Shown here: positions 8,243 through 18,408 of the stretch, piece after piece
Layout: each line of letters opens with the position of its first letter
How positions within the stretch are numbered: position 1 is the first letter of the stretch
Source of the DNA: Chitinophagaceae bacterium
GTDB taxonomy: Bacteria; Bacteroidota; Bacteroidia; Chitinophagales; Chitinophagaceae
DNA length: 64,000 nucleotides
Reading direction: 5' to 3'
Assembly (NCBI GenBank): GCA_947456805.1
Contig: CANGTN010000001.1
Coordinates: 124,001 to 188,000 of the forward strand
Notes under the pieces: model-generated
Told to the model about the DNA's origin: nothing
Seen by the model: the letters and a program-made list of their open reading frames with translations, nothing else
Database searches by the model: none
Position numbers and translations under genes: made by a program

Positions 8243-11095
8243 ATGCAAAAAAAGTTGTTTTTATTAGATGCATATGCTCTTATTTTCAGAGCTTATTATG
8301 CATTAATTCGTAGCCCAAGAGTAACTACAAATGGAAAAAATACCAACGCACAGTTTGGGTTTACCAACGCATTGGTAGAATTGATGAACAAAGAAAAACC
8401 TACACATCTTGCCGTTTGTTTTGATATGGATGGCAAAACAGAAAGACATACTGATTTTGCAGATTACAAAGCCAACAGACAAGAAACTCCGGAAGATTTA
8501 CTCGCTGCTGTTCCCGACATCAAAAAAATCATTGAAGGGTTTAATATTCCCGTTATTGGTGTAAGAGGTTATGAAGCAGATGATGTAATTGGCACATTGG
8601 CCTGGGAAGCTCATGATGCAGGTTATGATGTATTTATGGTAACTCCCGATAAAGATTATGGGCAGCTAGTACGTGATGGAATCAGTATTTACAAACCCGG
8701 TTATCAGGGTGGTGATGTAGAAATTTTAGGACCAAAAGAAGTTTGTGCGAAATGGGATATTGAAAGAGTAGATCAGGTAGTAGATATGTTGGGATTGATG
8801 GGCGATGCAGTAGATAATATTCCCGGCATTAAAGGTGTTGGTGAAAAAACTGCTGCTAAATTATTGAAGGAATATGGCACATTAGAAAATGTACTGGCTA
8901 ATGCTGATAATATTAAAGGCTCAATTGGAGAAAAAATACGTGCTGGAAAAGATGCGGCAATTATGAGCAAAAAACTAGCTACCATTATTACCAAAAGCCC
9001 GGTAGTTTTTCATGAAGAGGATTTCAAATTAAAAGAATGGAATAAAGAAGCCTTGAAGGAAGTGTTTACGGAGTTGGAATTTAAAACAATGGCCAAAAGA
9101 ATATTGGGCGAAGACATTGTAGTAGCTCCCAAACAAACAACGGGTGTACAAACTGATTTGTTTGGAAACATTGTACCTCAGAAATCAAACACCATTCATC
9201 GCTCTGAAAATGACGCAGTGGTTGCATCACAGCTTACCGAAGCACCAACACAAGCAGATAATACAATTGCAGATAACAATATTAATACTGTTGCGCACAA
9301 TTATATTTTAGCCAATACGCCAGAATTAATTCAACAAATGATTCAGGTGTTAATGCCGCATCAAGAAGTTTGTTTTGATACCGAAACAACAGCCTTAGAT
9401 GCCAATGAAGCCGAGCTTGTTGGAATGAGTTTTGCTTGTCAGGCACATGAAGCATATTATGTTCCTTGCTCCGAAGATAAAGCTGCAACACTCGCTGTTT
9501 TAGAATCGCTGCAACCTTTGTTTAATGATGCTTCTAAAGTTTGGATTGGACAAAATATTAAGTACGATTTGTTGGTTTTAAAATGGTACAATGTTGCATT
9601 GAAAGGAAATGTTTACGATACAATGCTTGCACATTATGTAATAGAGCCCGAAGGTAAAAGAAGCATGGATGTACTGAGTGCAAAATATTTAAACTATCAG
9701 CCTGTTTCTATTACAGAATTAATTGGTAAAAAAGGAAAACAGCAGGGCAACATGCGGGATGTGGAGTTGAATGTGATTAAAGAATATGCAGCCGAAGATG
9801 CGGATATTACCTTTCAATTAAAACAAAAATTGCATCCGCAATTAGAAGAGAAAAAAGTAAGCAAAGTATTTTATGAAGTAGAAAATCCTTTGGTCAAAGT
9901 ACTGACAGACATGGAGTTTGAGGGTGTAAAAATTGATGAAGCCTTTTTAAATGATTACAGCAAAACTTTAGAAACAGAAGCCAATCAGGCGGAAGAAAGT
10001 GTTTATCAGCAAGCCGGCGTTCGTTTTAATTTGGCTTCTCCAAAACAATTGGGTGAAGTATTGTTTGATAAATTACAATTAGATCCTTCTGCTAAAAAAA
10101 CAAAAACCGGACAATACCAAACCGGTGAAGATGTGCTTTCTAAACTTGCTGTAAAAGGACATAAAATCGTAGATGATATTTTAATTTTCAGAGAACTTAC
10201 CAAATTAAAAAATACGTATGTAGATGCATTGCCTTTAATGATCAATAGCAAAACGGGCAGAGTGCATACAAGTTATTCACAAGCTATTGCAGTTACAGGA
10301 AGACTAAGCAGCAATAATCCCAATCTTCAAAACATTCCGATACGAACAGAACGTGGTAAAGAAATCAGAAAAGCATTTATTTCAAGATCGAAAGACAGGG
10401 TTTTGGTAAGCGCTGATTACTCTCAAATTGAACTGCGTATTGTGGCTGCAATGAGTGGCGATATCAATATGTGTGAGGCATTCAGAACCGGAAAAGATAT
10501 TCATACCGCAACAGCTGCAAAAGTTTACAGTGTAGCAGAAACAGAAGTTACCAAAGAAATGAGGTATAAAGCCAAGAGTGTAAATTTTGGAATTATTTAC
10601 GGACAAGGAGCATTTGGATTGGCAGATAACTTGGGTATTTCAAGAACTGAAGCCAAAGAAATTATTGAAAACTATAAACGTGAATTTAGCAGCATTCAAA
10701 AGTACATGGATGCAACGATAAATTTTGCAAGAGAACATGGTTATGTAGAAACCTTGATGGGACGAAAAAGATGGCTGGCTGATATTAACTCAAGCAATTT
10801 TACAGTTCGTGGATTTGCAGAACGAAACGCCATTAATAGCCCAATACAAGGTACAGCAGCTGATATGATTAAACTGGCTATGATTAAAATTCATGCAGCT
10901 ATGCAACAAGCAAATTTGCAAAGCAAAATGATATTACAGGTACATGATGAATTGGTATTTGATGCAGTGCCCGAAGAGCTGGAGGTATTGAAACCATTGA
11001 TTCTTAACAATATGAAAACTGCATTAATTTTACCTAATGAAGTTCCTGTAGACGCAGAAATTGGCATCGGCGAAAACTGGTTGTTGGCGCATTAA
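8243..11095 (+). CDS. polA: DNA polymerase I
   Basis: 5'-3' exonuclease, 3'-5' exonuclease (FDTETTALDANEAELVGMSF) and polymerase (SADYSQIELRI, YKAKSVNFGIIYGQGAFGLA, QVHDELVF) domains. Confidence 0.97.
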   Translation: MQKKLFLLDAYALIFRAYYALIRSPRVTTNGKNTNAQFGFTNALVELMNKEKPTHLAVCFDMDGKTERHTDFADYKANRQETPEDLLAAVPDIKKIIEGFNIPVIGVRGYEADDVIGTLAWEAHDAGYDVFMVTPDKDYGQLVRDGISIYKPGYQGGDVEILGPKEVCAKWDIERVDQVVDMLGLMGDAVDNIPGIKGVGEKTAAKLLKEYGTLENVLANADNIKGSIGEKIRAGKDAAIMSKKLATIITKSPVVFHEEDFKLKEWNKEALKEVFTELEFKTMAKRILGEDIVVAPKQTTGVQTDLFGNIVPQKSNTIHRSENDAVVASQLTEAPTQADNTIADNNINTVAHNYILANTPELIQQMIQVLMPHQEVCFDTETTALDANEAELVGMSFACQAHEAYYVPCSEDKAATLAVLESLQPLFNDASKVWIGQNIKYDLLVLKWYNVALKGNVYDTMLAHYVIEPEGKRSMDVLSAKYLNYQPVSITELIGKKGKQQGNMRDVELNVIKEYAAEDADITFQLKQKLHPQLEEKKVSKVFYEVENPLVKVLTDMEFEGVKIDEAFLNDYSKTLETEANQAEESVYQQAGVRFNLASPKQLGEVLFDKLQLDPSAKKTKTGQYQTGEDVLSKLAVKGHKIVDDILIFRELTKLKNTYVDALPLMINSKTGRVHTSYSQAIAVTGRLSSNNPNLQNIPIRTERGKEIRKAFISRSKDRVLVSADYSQIELRIVAAMSGDINMCEAFRTGKDIHTATAAKVYSVAETEVTKEMRYKAKSVNFGIIYGQGAFGLADNLGISRTEAKEIIENYKREFSSIQKYMDATINFAREHGYVETLMGRKRWLADINSSNFTVRGFAERNAINSPIQGTAADMIKLAMIKIHAAMQQANLQSKMILQVHDELVFDAVPEELEVLKPLILNNMKTALILPNEVPVDAEIGIGENWLLAH

Positions 11096-11359
11096 TCTTT
11101 GAATTGATTACAAAAATTCCTCAATAATTATGGCCGAAGTTTTAAGATAATAGAATGGTAATCCCATCAATATTCCCAAAGCAAGCACTACAATTAAGGG
11201 TAAAGGATATAAATTGTACCCTTATTTCGGCAGGGAATGAAGTAGCATCTCATGATGTGATTATCAAGATTAAAGCGTTTTTACTTTTTTAACCTTAACA
11301 CTTCGTTTATAAAAATTTCTTATAAAAATTGAATTTGAACAACTTCTTTTTTGTTCAAG

Positions 11360-11367
11360 TACCTTTG
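11360..11367 (+). promoter_or_regulatory. -7 promoter-like TACCTTTG upstream of the M3 peptidase
   Basis: Exact TAnnTTTG 20 bp before ATG 11387; it overlaps the ORF-track upstream extension and so argues for the 11387 start. Confidence 0.5.
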
Positions 11368-11386
11368 TGCTACAAAAATAAATTAC

Positions 11387-13111
11387 ATGACATTAAGTGC
11401 TGATATTCAAAAACTACAAAGACATTTTGTACCTGCAGATTTCGTAATAACCACTTGGGAAAATTTAGAACCTTTTTTTAAAGAATTATTGGATAGAACA
11501 ATTGCAAGCAAACAAGATTTGGAGCAATGGTTAAAAGACATGAGTGAGTTAGAAGCTATTGTAAGCGAAGATGCGTGCTGGCGCCAGATAAAAATGACTT
11601 GCGATACAACAGACAAAACACTGGAAGATGCTTTTGCTTATTTCTGTATGCAGATTCAACCGCAGTTACAACCATACGCCGATGCATTGAATAAAAAATT
11701 AATTGCCTGTCCATTTACACAAGAACTAGATCAACAAAAGTTCTTTACCTACTTGCGCAGTGTGAAAAAAAATATTGATTTATATAGAGAAGAAAACATT
11801 TCTATTCAGGCAGAAATGAGTGTACAACAACAACAATATGGCGCTATCGCAGGAAAGATGTCTGTAGAAGTAAACGGAAAAGAGTATACGTTACAACAAG
11901 CTGCTAAGTTTTTAGAAAACGATGATAGGAATTTACGTGAAGAAGTATATATCAAAATTAATGAACGCAGGTTGCAAGATGCGGAAAAAATGCAGGAATT
12001 ATATTCTGCACTTATTGCCAAACGCCATGCAATAGCTGTCAATGCAGGGTTTGAGAACTATGTTGATTATAAATTCGTAGAGTTGGGTAGATTTGATTAT
12101 ACCAAAGAAGATTGTTTTAATTTTCATGAAGCAGTGAAATTGCATGTGCTTCCATTAATTGAAAAAATTTATGAAAAGAAAAAAAATAAATTAGGGTTAA
12201 GTACTTTAAAGCCCTGGGATACTGAAGCAGAACCGGCAGGCATTAATCCCCTAAAACCTTTTACAACCGGAAATGATTTATTTGAAAAAACGGTGGCTTG
12301 TTTTAAACAGCTACATCCATTTTTTGCGGATTGTTTGGTGAAAATGAATGAACTAAAACACTTTGATTTGGAAAGCCGCAAAGGCAAAGCTCCGGGTGGT
12401 TATAATTGCCCCTTAACTGAAAGCGGTGCCCCTTTTATTTTTATGAATGCCGCCGGACAAATGAGTGATGTAACAACAATGGTTCATGAAGGAGGGCATG
12501 CAATTCATTCTTTCTTAAGTCATAATTTAGAATTAAGTGCGTTTAAAGAATACCCAATGGAAATTGCCGAAGTGGCAAGTATGGCAATGGAATTATTTAG
12601 CATGAATCATTGGGAAAGTTTTTTTGATAATGCAACAGATTTAAACAGAGCCAAAGAACATCAGCTGGAACGCGCTATTACTATTTTTCCATGGATTGCT
12701 ACTATTGATAAATTTCAGCATTGGGTTTATAGCAATCCTGCCCACACTGTAGAAGAACGTACTAATAAATGGGTTGAAATTCTTCAAGAATTTTCTCCTG
12801 CAACTATTGATTACACAGGGCTTGAGCGATACAGAGCAATCAGCTGGCAAAGGCAGTTGCATTTATTTGAAGTGCCATTTTATTATATTGAATATGGCAT
12901 TGCTCAATTAGGTGCTATTGGTTTGTGGATGCAATACCAACAAAACAATGAAAGCGCATTAAATAATTATATCAATGCATTGAGCTTGGGAGGTACTAAA
13001 ACACTGCCCGAACTATATGGTGCTGCAGGATTGAAGTTTGATTTGTCACCTGCTCATATTAAAACACTAATGGAATTTACAAGTAAGGAAATGGAAAAAT
13101 TAATTTCATAA
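11387..13111 (+). CDS. M3 family oligoendopeptidase
   Basis: HEGGHAIHSFLS zinc motif, YNCPLTESGAPFIFMNAAG; start moved to the internal Met (MTLSADIQKLQ). Confidence 0.93.
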   Translation: MTLSADIQKLQRHFVPADFVITTWENLEPFFKELLDRTIASKQDLEQWLKDMSELEAIVSEDACWRQIKMTCDTTDKTLEDAFAYFCMQIQPQLQPYADALNKKLIACPFTQELDQQKFFTYLRSVKKNIDLYREENISIQAEMSVQQQQYGAIAGKMSVEVNGKEYTLQQAAKFLENDDRNLREEVYIKINERRLQDAEKMQELYSALIAKRHAIAVNAGFENYVDYKFVELGRFDYTKEDCFNFHEAVKLHVLPLIEKIYEKKKNKLGLSTLKPWDTEAEPAGINPLKPFTTGNDLFEKTVACFKQLHPFFADCLVKMNELKHFDLESRKGKAPGGYNCPLTESGAPFIFMNAAGQMSDVTTMVHEGGHAIHSFLSHNLELSAFKEYPMEIAEVASMAMELFSMNHWESFFDNATDLNRAKEHQLERAITIFPWIATIDKFQHWVYSNPAHTVEERTNKWVEILQEFSPATIDYTGLERYRAISWQRQLHLFEVPFYYIEYGIAQLGAIGLWMQYQQNNESALNNYINALSLGGTKTLPELYGAAGLKFDLSPAHIKTLMEFTSKEMEKLIS

Positions 13112-13134
13112 AATATCAGAATTTTCAACAAATA

Positions 13135-13165
13135 AAAATGCCACCGAATTTTCAGTGGCATTTTT
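13135..13165 (+). terminator. rho-independent terminator after the M3 peptidase
   Basis: AATGCCAC...GTGGCATT stem followed by TTTTTATT. Confidence 0.75.
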
Positions 13166-13188
13166 ATTACATATTATTTTATAAATGA

Positions 13189-14109
13189 TTATACCAAGTT
13201 AATATCAAAATTCACTAACTCTACAAACTGGCTTAGTCTGCTATCAATATCTTCTTTACTCAATTGCCTTAATCTTTCAGTACCAAATTTTTCTACACAG
13301 TAACTTGCCATTGCACTGCCAATAATTATAGCAGTTTTCATGTTTTCAAAGCTGATATCCTTTGTCTTAGCAATATGACCAATAAATCCACCTGCAAAAG
13401 TATCGCCAGCTCCTGTTGGGTCAAACACCTCTTCCAAAGGTAATGCCGGGGCAAAGAATACATTATTTTCATGAAATAATAAAGCGCCGTGTTCGCCTTT
13501 TTTAATAATCAAATATTTAGGTCCCATTGCCATAATTTTTTTAGCAGCACGCACCAAACTATAATCACCACTTAACTGTCTTGCTTCGCTATCATTCACC
13601 ATCAACACATCCACTTTAGCAATAACTTTTTTCAAGTCATCCATAGCAACTTCCATCCAAAAATTCATAGTGTCCAACACAATTAATTTGGGTTGGGTTT
13701 TCAATTGCTCTATGACACTCAATTGTACAGCAGGTACAAGATTGCCCAACATTAAAAATTCACAATCCTGAAAATTATCCGGAACAACAGGATGAAAATT
13801 TTCCAACACATTTAATTCTGTAACCAAAGTATCTCTGGAATTCATGTCCATGTGGTATCTGCCACTCCAGAAAAATGTTTTTTCGTCTTTCTTTATTTGC
13901 ACACCTTCTAAATCTACATTTCTTGCAGTAAGTGCATCTAATTCAGATTGTGGAAAATCTCCACCTACAACACTAATTTGTTTAATAGGAGTGAAATTGC
14001 TGGCGCACCATGCAATATATGTTCCTGCTCCGCCAATAATTTTATCGCTTTTTCCAAATGGAGTTTCAATAGCATCAAACGCCATTGAACCCACAACAAC
14101 TAAACTCAT
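13189..14109 (-). CDS. PfkB family carbohydrate/nucleoside kinase
   Basis: IIGGAGTYIAWCA, FDPTGAGDTFAGGFIGHIAK; start taken at MSLVVVGSMAFDAIETPFG rather than the 14199 extension. Confidence 0.9.
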   Translation of the reverse strand: MSLVVVGSMAFDAIETPFGKSDKIIGGAGTYIAWCASNFTPIKQISVVGGDFPQSELDALTARNVDLEGVQIKKDEKTFFWSGRYHMDMNSRDTLVTELNVLENFHPVVPDNFQDCEFLMLGNLVPAVQLSVIEQLKTQPKLIVLDTMNFWMEVAMDDLKKVIAKVDVLMVNDSEARQLSGDYSLVRAAKKIMAMGPKYLIIKKGEHGALLFHENNVFFAPALPLEEVFDPTGAGDTFAGGFIGHIAKTKDISFENMKTAIIIGSAMASYCVEKFGTERLRQLSKEDIDSRLSQFVELVNFDINLV

Positions 14110-14253
14110 AAAATAGGTTTTGATTATTGGCGGCGAAACTAAAGCATTAGTAGGAGATAAAGGAAAAATATTGAAAAAACAAACCAATCCCCCCGCCACT
14201 ATTTAAGCATGAGGCAACTTAGCAGCTTCTGGCATATAAACATTTTTTACAAA

Positions 14254-14379
14254 TTACGCCTTGATTTTTCCGGTAATAAGCAAAACCGCAATAATGATTA
14301 ATGCTGTAATCATTACAGCAAACATTGCAATAGTAAATGTCTTGTCATGCTTTTTGTAATTGGTTTCCTGTGAACTCAT
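14254..14379 (-). CDS. small single-TM protein, 41 aa (MSSQETNYKKHDKTFTIAMFAVMITALIIIAVLLITGKIKA)
   Basis: ORF below the track cutoff, read from sequence; clean Met start, charged N-terminus, one hydrophobic helix, no longer competing ORF. Confidence 0.55.
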   Translation of the reverse strand: MSSQETNYKKHDKTFTIAMFAVMITALIIIAVLLITGKIKA

Positions 14380-14558
14380 GGCAAAAGTTTTAGTTTAGAG
14401 TGTATTAGGGTAACGTTTAAAACCAAACTAATTAATAATTGTAGTCATGTAAACTACTAAAATGCGTATGAATATGTCCTTGCTGTGAATCGTTAGGTGT
14501 GAATTTAAAACTATTGTTCGAAAAAATAAAATTTCATTGTAAAATAAAAGAGCCGCAA

Positions 14559-16349
14559 TTAATAACAATACTCATTTTCAGCGAGCATTTTATTACAAAT
14601 TCTTCTTCTTGCTTCTTTGGTATTAAATGGCTCTATTTTTGTAAATCTTTTTAGTCCAATGTGCATCATTCTTAATTCATCGCCTTCTGCAAAACTGTTC
14701 AAAGCATCTTTTCCTGCTTTATTAATTTTGTCTGCAGCATCATATAAATAAGTACGCATCATATCTATTTCTAAAGACGTTGCTTCTTCGCCTTGCTTAT
14801 CTACCAGTTTCATTACACGCAACAAAGCACTTTCGGTATGATAGGTTTCAATTGCCATATCAGCGATGTTCATCAATACTTCCTGTTCCTTATCCAAACT
14901 CATCATCAACTTTTGTACAGCAGCACCAGCTGTCATTAAAATGGCTTTCTTAAAATTATTGATGTACTTTATTTCTTTTGAAAATGCACCTTCTTCGTCG
15001 CTACCAAAATCAGGAATGCTCATTAATTCTTTCTGTACATTCATAGCCGGTGTCATTAAATCCAACTTTCCTTTCATGGCGCGTTTCAATACCATATCTA
15101 CAGTAAGTAAACGATTGATTTCATTAGTTCCTTCATAAATTCTATTAATACGAGAATCTCTGTATGCTTTGCTTATTAGATATTCATCGCTGTAACCATT
15201 GCCACCGTGTATTTGCACACCTTCATCTACTACATAATCCAATACCTCACTTCCAAAAACTTTCAGCATAGCACATTCAATTGCAAATTCTTCCGCAGCC
15301 CCCAACAATGCTTCATTAAAAGGTTTTCCGCCTTCAATCATTTCATGTTCTTTATCATCAATCCATTTAGCTGCTCTGTATAAAGCACTTTCGCCTACCC
15401 AAATTCGAATTGCCATTTCTGCCAATTTATGTTTGATGGCACCAAATTTTGCAATCGGTAATTTAAATTGTTCTCTTGTATTAGCGTATTGTATACTTAT
15501 AGTAGTTGCGCCTTTACTGCCTCCCAATGCTGCGGCACATAATTTTAAACGACCAATATTTAAAATATTGAATGCAATGGTGTGTCCTTTTCCAATTTCT
15601 CCTAAAACATTCTCTACAGGCACTTTACAATCCTGAAAATACAACTGAACAGTAGATGAACCCTTGATGCCCATTTTATGCTCTTCAGGTCCTTGTGTAA
15701 ATCCGTCCATTCCTCTTTCCAAAATGAATGCAGTGAATTTATCACCATCAATTTTTGCAAATACAGTATATACATCTGCAAAACCACCATTGGTAATCCA
15801 ACATTTTTGCCCGTTCAATAAATAATATTTTCCATCATCACTTAATTTGGCGGTCGTTTTAGCACTCAATGCATCACTTCCGCTGTTGGGCTCTGTCAAT
15901 CCGTATGCCCCTTTCCATTGACCACTTGCTAATTTGGGAATGTATTTTTGTTTTTGTTCTGCCGTACCAAAATATAAAATGGGTAATGTGCCAATGCCGG
16001 TATGTGCTGCTACAGCCACGCTAAAACTATGACCGCCACCCAATCCTTCGTTTACTATTGTGCTTGTGATAAAGTCTTTACCCAAGCCTCCCAAATCCTC
16101 CGGAAACGAAGTAGAAAGCAATCCTTGTTCTCCTGCTTTTTCCAATAAAGATGGCATTAACCCGGCTTCTAGTTTATCAATTCTATCAACAATTGGAAGT
16201 ATCTCATTTTGTAAAAACTGATGACACATATCCAACACCATGTGTTGTTCTTCATTAAAATCCTCCGGAATGAAAGTATCAGATGCGCTACTTTCTTTAA
16301 TCATCCATTCGCCACCTTTTAATGCTGTGTTTTGTTTTGTGGTATTCAT
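14559..16349 (-). CDS. acyl-CoA dehydrogenase family protein
   Basis: GAYGLTEPNSGSDALS, QKCWITNGGFADVYTVFAK, QIHGGNGYSDEYLISKAYRDSRINRIYEGTNEINR. Confidence 0.95.
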   Translation of the reverse strand: MNTTKQNTALKGGEWMIKESSASDTFIPEDFNEEQHMVLDMCHQFLQNEILPIVDRIDKLEAGLMPSLLEKAGEQGLLSTSFPEDLGGLGKDFITSTIVNEGLGGGHSFSVAVAAHTGIGTLPILYFGTAEQKQKYIPKLASGQWKGAYGLTEPNSGSDALSAKTTAKLSDDGKYYLLNGQKCWITNGGFADVYTVFAKIDGDKFTAFILERGMDGFTQGPEEHKMGIKGSSTVQLYFQDCKVPVENVLGEIGKGHTIAFNILNIGRLKLCAAALGGSKGATTISIQYANTREQFKLPIAKFGAIKHKLAEMAIRIWVGESALYRAAKWIDDKEHEMIEGGKPFNEALLGAAEEFAIECAMLKVFGSEVLDYVVDEGVQIHGGNGYSDEYLISKAYRDSRINRIYEGTNEINRLLTVDMVLKRAMKGKLDLMTPAMNVQKELMSIPDFGSDEEGAFSKEIKYINNFKKAILMTAGAAVQKLMMSLDKEQEVLMNIADMAIETYHTESALLRVMKLVDKQGEEATSLEIDMMRTYLYDAADKINKAGKDALNSFAEGDELRMMHIGLKRFTKIEPFNTKEARRRICNKMLAENEYCY

Positions 16350-16470
16350 AGCAATCTTAATTTAAATTATTATTTTTTTTGTTTTTTACCGAACTGTAGC
16401 ACTTCAGTTGAACCTCTGTTGCGTCGCACACTTGTACTTTTGGATCTTTATTAAGCAAGACACAATCATC

Positions 16471-16965
16471 TTAACTCGATAAATTATCATACACTTTTTG
16501 CAACACATTTTTTACTGTTTCAATTTCAGCTTTTGTAACCCCCACCAACGCCTCATCCATTGTTTGATTTGCCAATTCAATTGTTTGATTGTGTAATTCC
16601 CTTGCAGTATCTGTTAATGAAACAATATTGATTCTTCTGTCGTTTTTACTAGCACTTCTTACAACTAATTTTTGTTTTTCCAAATTGTCTATAAGCCTTG
16701 TGATGCTTGGTTTGTCTCTAAAAGTTCTGTTACACAATTCTTGCTGACTAAGATGATCTTCTTTCCATAAATGGTATAAAATACTCCATTGTTCTATGGT
16801 AATATCCAGTCCTGCATTTCTAAAATTCTTTTGCATGCGTCTAGCAATAGCAGCAGCAGCCATTGCATTAATGACGCTGTATAATTCTCCTCGTTTAAAT
16901 TGGTTGTTTGGCATATAGTTGTTTATGCAACTATTCAAAGTTACGTATGTTTTGTGTTTGTACAA
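16471..16965 (-). CDS. MarR family transcriptional regulator
   Basis: LSQQELCNRTFRDKPSITRLIDNLEKQKLVVRSASKNDRRINIVSLT winged-helix motif; start may be the internal Met (MPNNQFKRGE). Confidence 0.9.
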   Translation of the reverse strand: MYKHKTYVTLNSCINNYMPNNQFKRGELYSVINAMAAAAIARRMQKNFRNAGLDITIEQWSILYHLWKEDHLSQQELCNRTFRDKPSITRLIDNLEKQKLVVRSASKNDRRINIVSLTDTARELHNQTIELANQTMDEALVGVTKAEIETVKNVLQKVYDNLSS

Positions 16966-17106
16966 TAAATGTTTTGTAAAAAATACTGCAATTTTTGTCT
17001 GTTGTTTTTAGTACAGATTTTTTGATTTATCAGCACCCTATCACAATAACTTAATTTTAAAGATAGATTTTCACTTTAATGTTGCATTTTCGCTGAAGAT
17101 TTTGCA

Positions 17107-17799
17107 TTGTTGTGTTATTGTATTAAAAGTTTCATGGAAATACACAACCCTCTTATTGTATCATTAATGAATGTATCTTATTTTATCGAGCAATTTGTTA
17201 CAGGAATACAGCAAACAAGCTGGTACGAATTTGTTGCTGTAATTGCAGGTGTTGTAAGTGTTTGGTTTAGCCGTAAAGAAAATATATTGGTGTATCCAAT
17301 TGGTTTAATCAACACAACCATCTATATTTTTATCAGTTTTAAATATCATTTGTTGGGCGAGGCTACTGTAAATTTTTATTACACAATAATGAGTATTTAT
17401 GGCTGGTTATTATGGTCTAAAAAAGACAAGCACAACCAAAAAAGCATTTTACAAATCAGCTATAGCACTAAAAGAGAATGGGTATGGCAACTATTGTTTT
17501 TTGGGGTTTTTTATATAGTTATTTTTTTTGTGTTAACCCTAGCCAAAAAAAGTTTTGCTGATGGCGCAATTCCTTGGGCAGATGCTTTTGCCAGTGCTAC
17601 AGCTTATACGGGGATGTGGTTAATGGCAAAAAAGAAAGTAGAAAGTTGGTGGTGGTGGATTGCTACAAACATTGCATCTATTCCTTTATTCTTTATAAAA
17701 TCATTGGTATTTACTAGTTTTCAATATTTGTTATTATTAATGCTCGCCATAGCAGGGTTATATTCTTGGATGCAAAAAGCAAAATATGCAAAACCTTAG
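17107..17799 (+). CDS. pnuC: nicotinamide riboside transporter
   Basis: WYEFVAVIAGVVSVWFSRKENILVYPIGLINTTIYI... PnuC signature; start may be an internal Met. Confidence 0.92.
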   Translation: MLCYCIKSFMEIHNPLIVSLMNVSYFIEQFVTGIQQTSWYEFVAVIAGVVSVWFSRKENILVYPIGLINTTIYIFISFKYHLLGEATVNFYYTIMSIYGWLLWSKKDKHNQKSILQISYSTKREWVWQLLFFGVFYIVIFFVLTLAKKSFADGAIPWADAFASATAYTGMWLMAKKKVESWWWWIATNIASIPLFFIKSLVFTSFQYLLLLMLAIAGLYSWMQKAKYAKP

Positions 17800-18358
17800 A
17801 AAAATTGTAATCATAGGACCCGAAAGCACCGGCAAAAGCAGTTTATGCAGGCTACTTGCAGAACATTACAACACAGAATGGTGTCCTGAGTTTGCAAGAG
17901 ATTACTTGCTATACCATGGAAAAAATTATAGTTATGCTGATTTAGAAATCATTGCAAAAGGGCAAATTGATCTGGAAGAAAAATTTGCTTCAATTGTACA
18001 AGAGACCCCACGCAACTTATCTGATAAACTAATAGCAAAAAAATTGCTTTTTGTAGATACTGACATGTATGTAATGAAAGTTTGGTGCGAATATGTTTTC
18101 GGGAAATGTCATCAATTGATATTAGATGAAATAGTTACCCGCAAATACGACTTGTATCTACTGTGTAACACTGACTTACCCTGGAAACAAGACGAATTAA
18201 GAGAATATCCCGATGAGCAGCCGCGTCTGGAGCTGTTCAATATTTATAAAGATATTTTGATTAACCAAAATGTTCCTTGGGTTCAAATCAATGGCGATTA
18301 TGCAGAAAGATTACAAAAAGCTATTGAAACAATTAATAAAACATTTGGTATTGATTGA
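17786..18358 (+). CDS. NadR-like nicotinamide riboside kinase / P-loop ATPase
   Basis: Walker A GPESTGKSSLC, EFARDYL; overlaps pnuC by 14 bp (translational coupling). Confidence 0.85.
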   Translation: MQNLRKIVIIGPESTGKSSLCRLLAEHYNTEWCPEFARDYLLYHGKNYSYADLEIIAKGQIDLEEKFASIVQETPRNLSDKLIAKKLLFVDTDMYVMKVWCEYVFGKCHQLILDEIVTRKYDLYLLCNTDLPWKQDELREYPDEQPRLELFNIYKDILINQNVPWVQINGDYAERLQKAIETINKTFGID

Positions 18359-18408
18359 AAGAAGAACTAAAACCGATTCTTTTTATAGGCTCTTTAACCA
18401 AATAAAAA

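Noticed and set aside
13189-14199. N-terminal extensions in the ORF track (13189-14199, 7271-8071, 11351-13111, 18409-19278, 41152-42252, 54910-55815, 57352-57750)
   Set aside because: Family N-termini begin at internal Met codons, and in some cases promoter or terminator elements overlap the extension; starts were adjusted.
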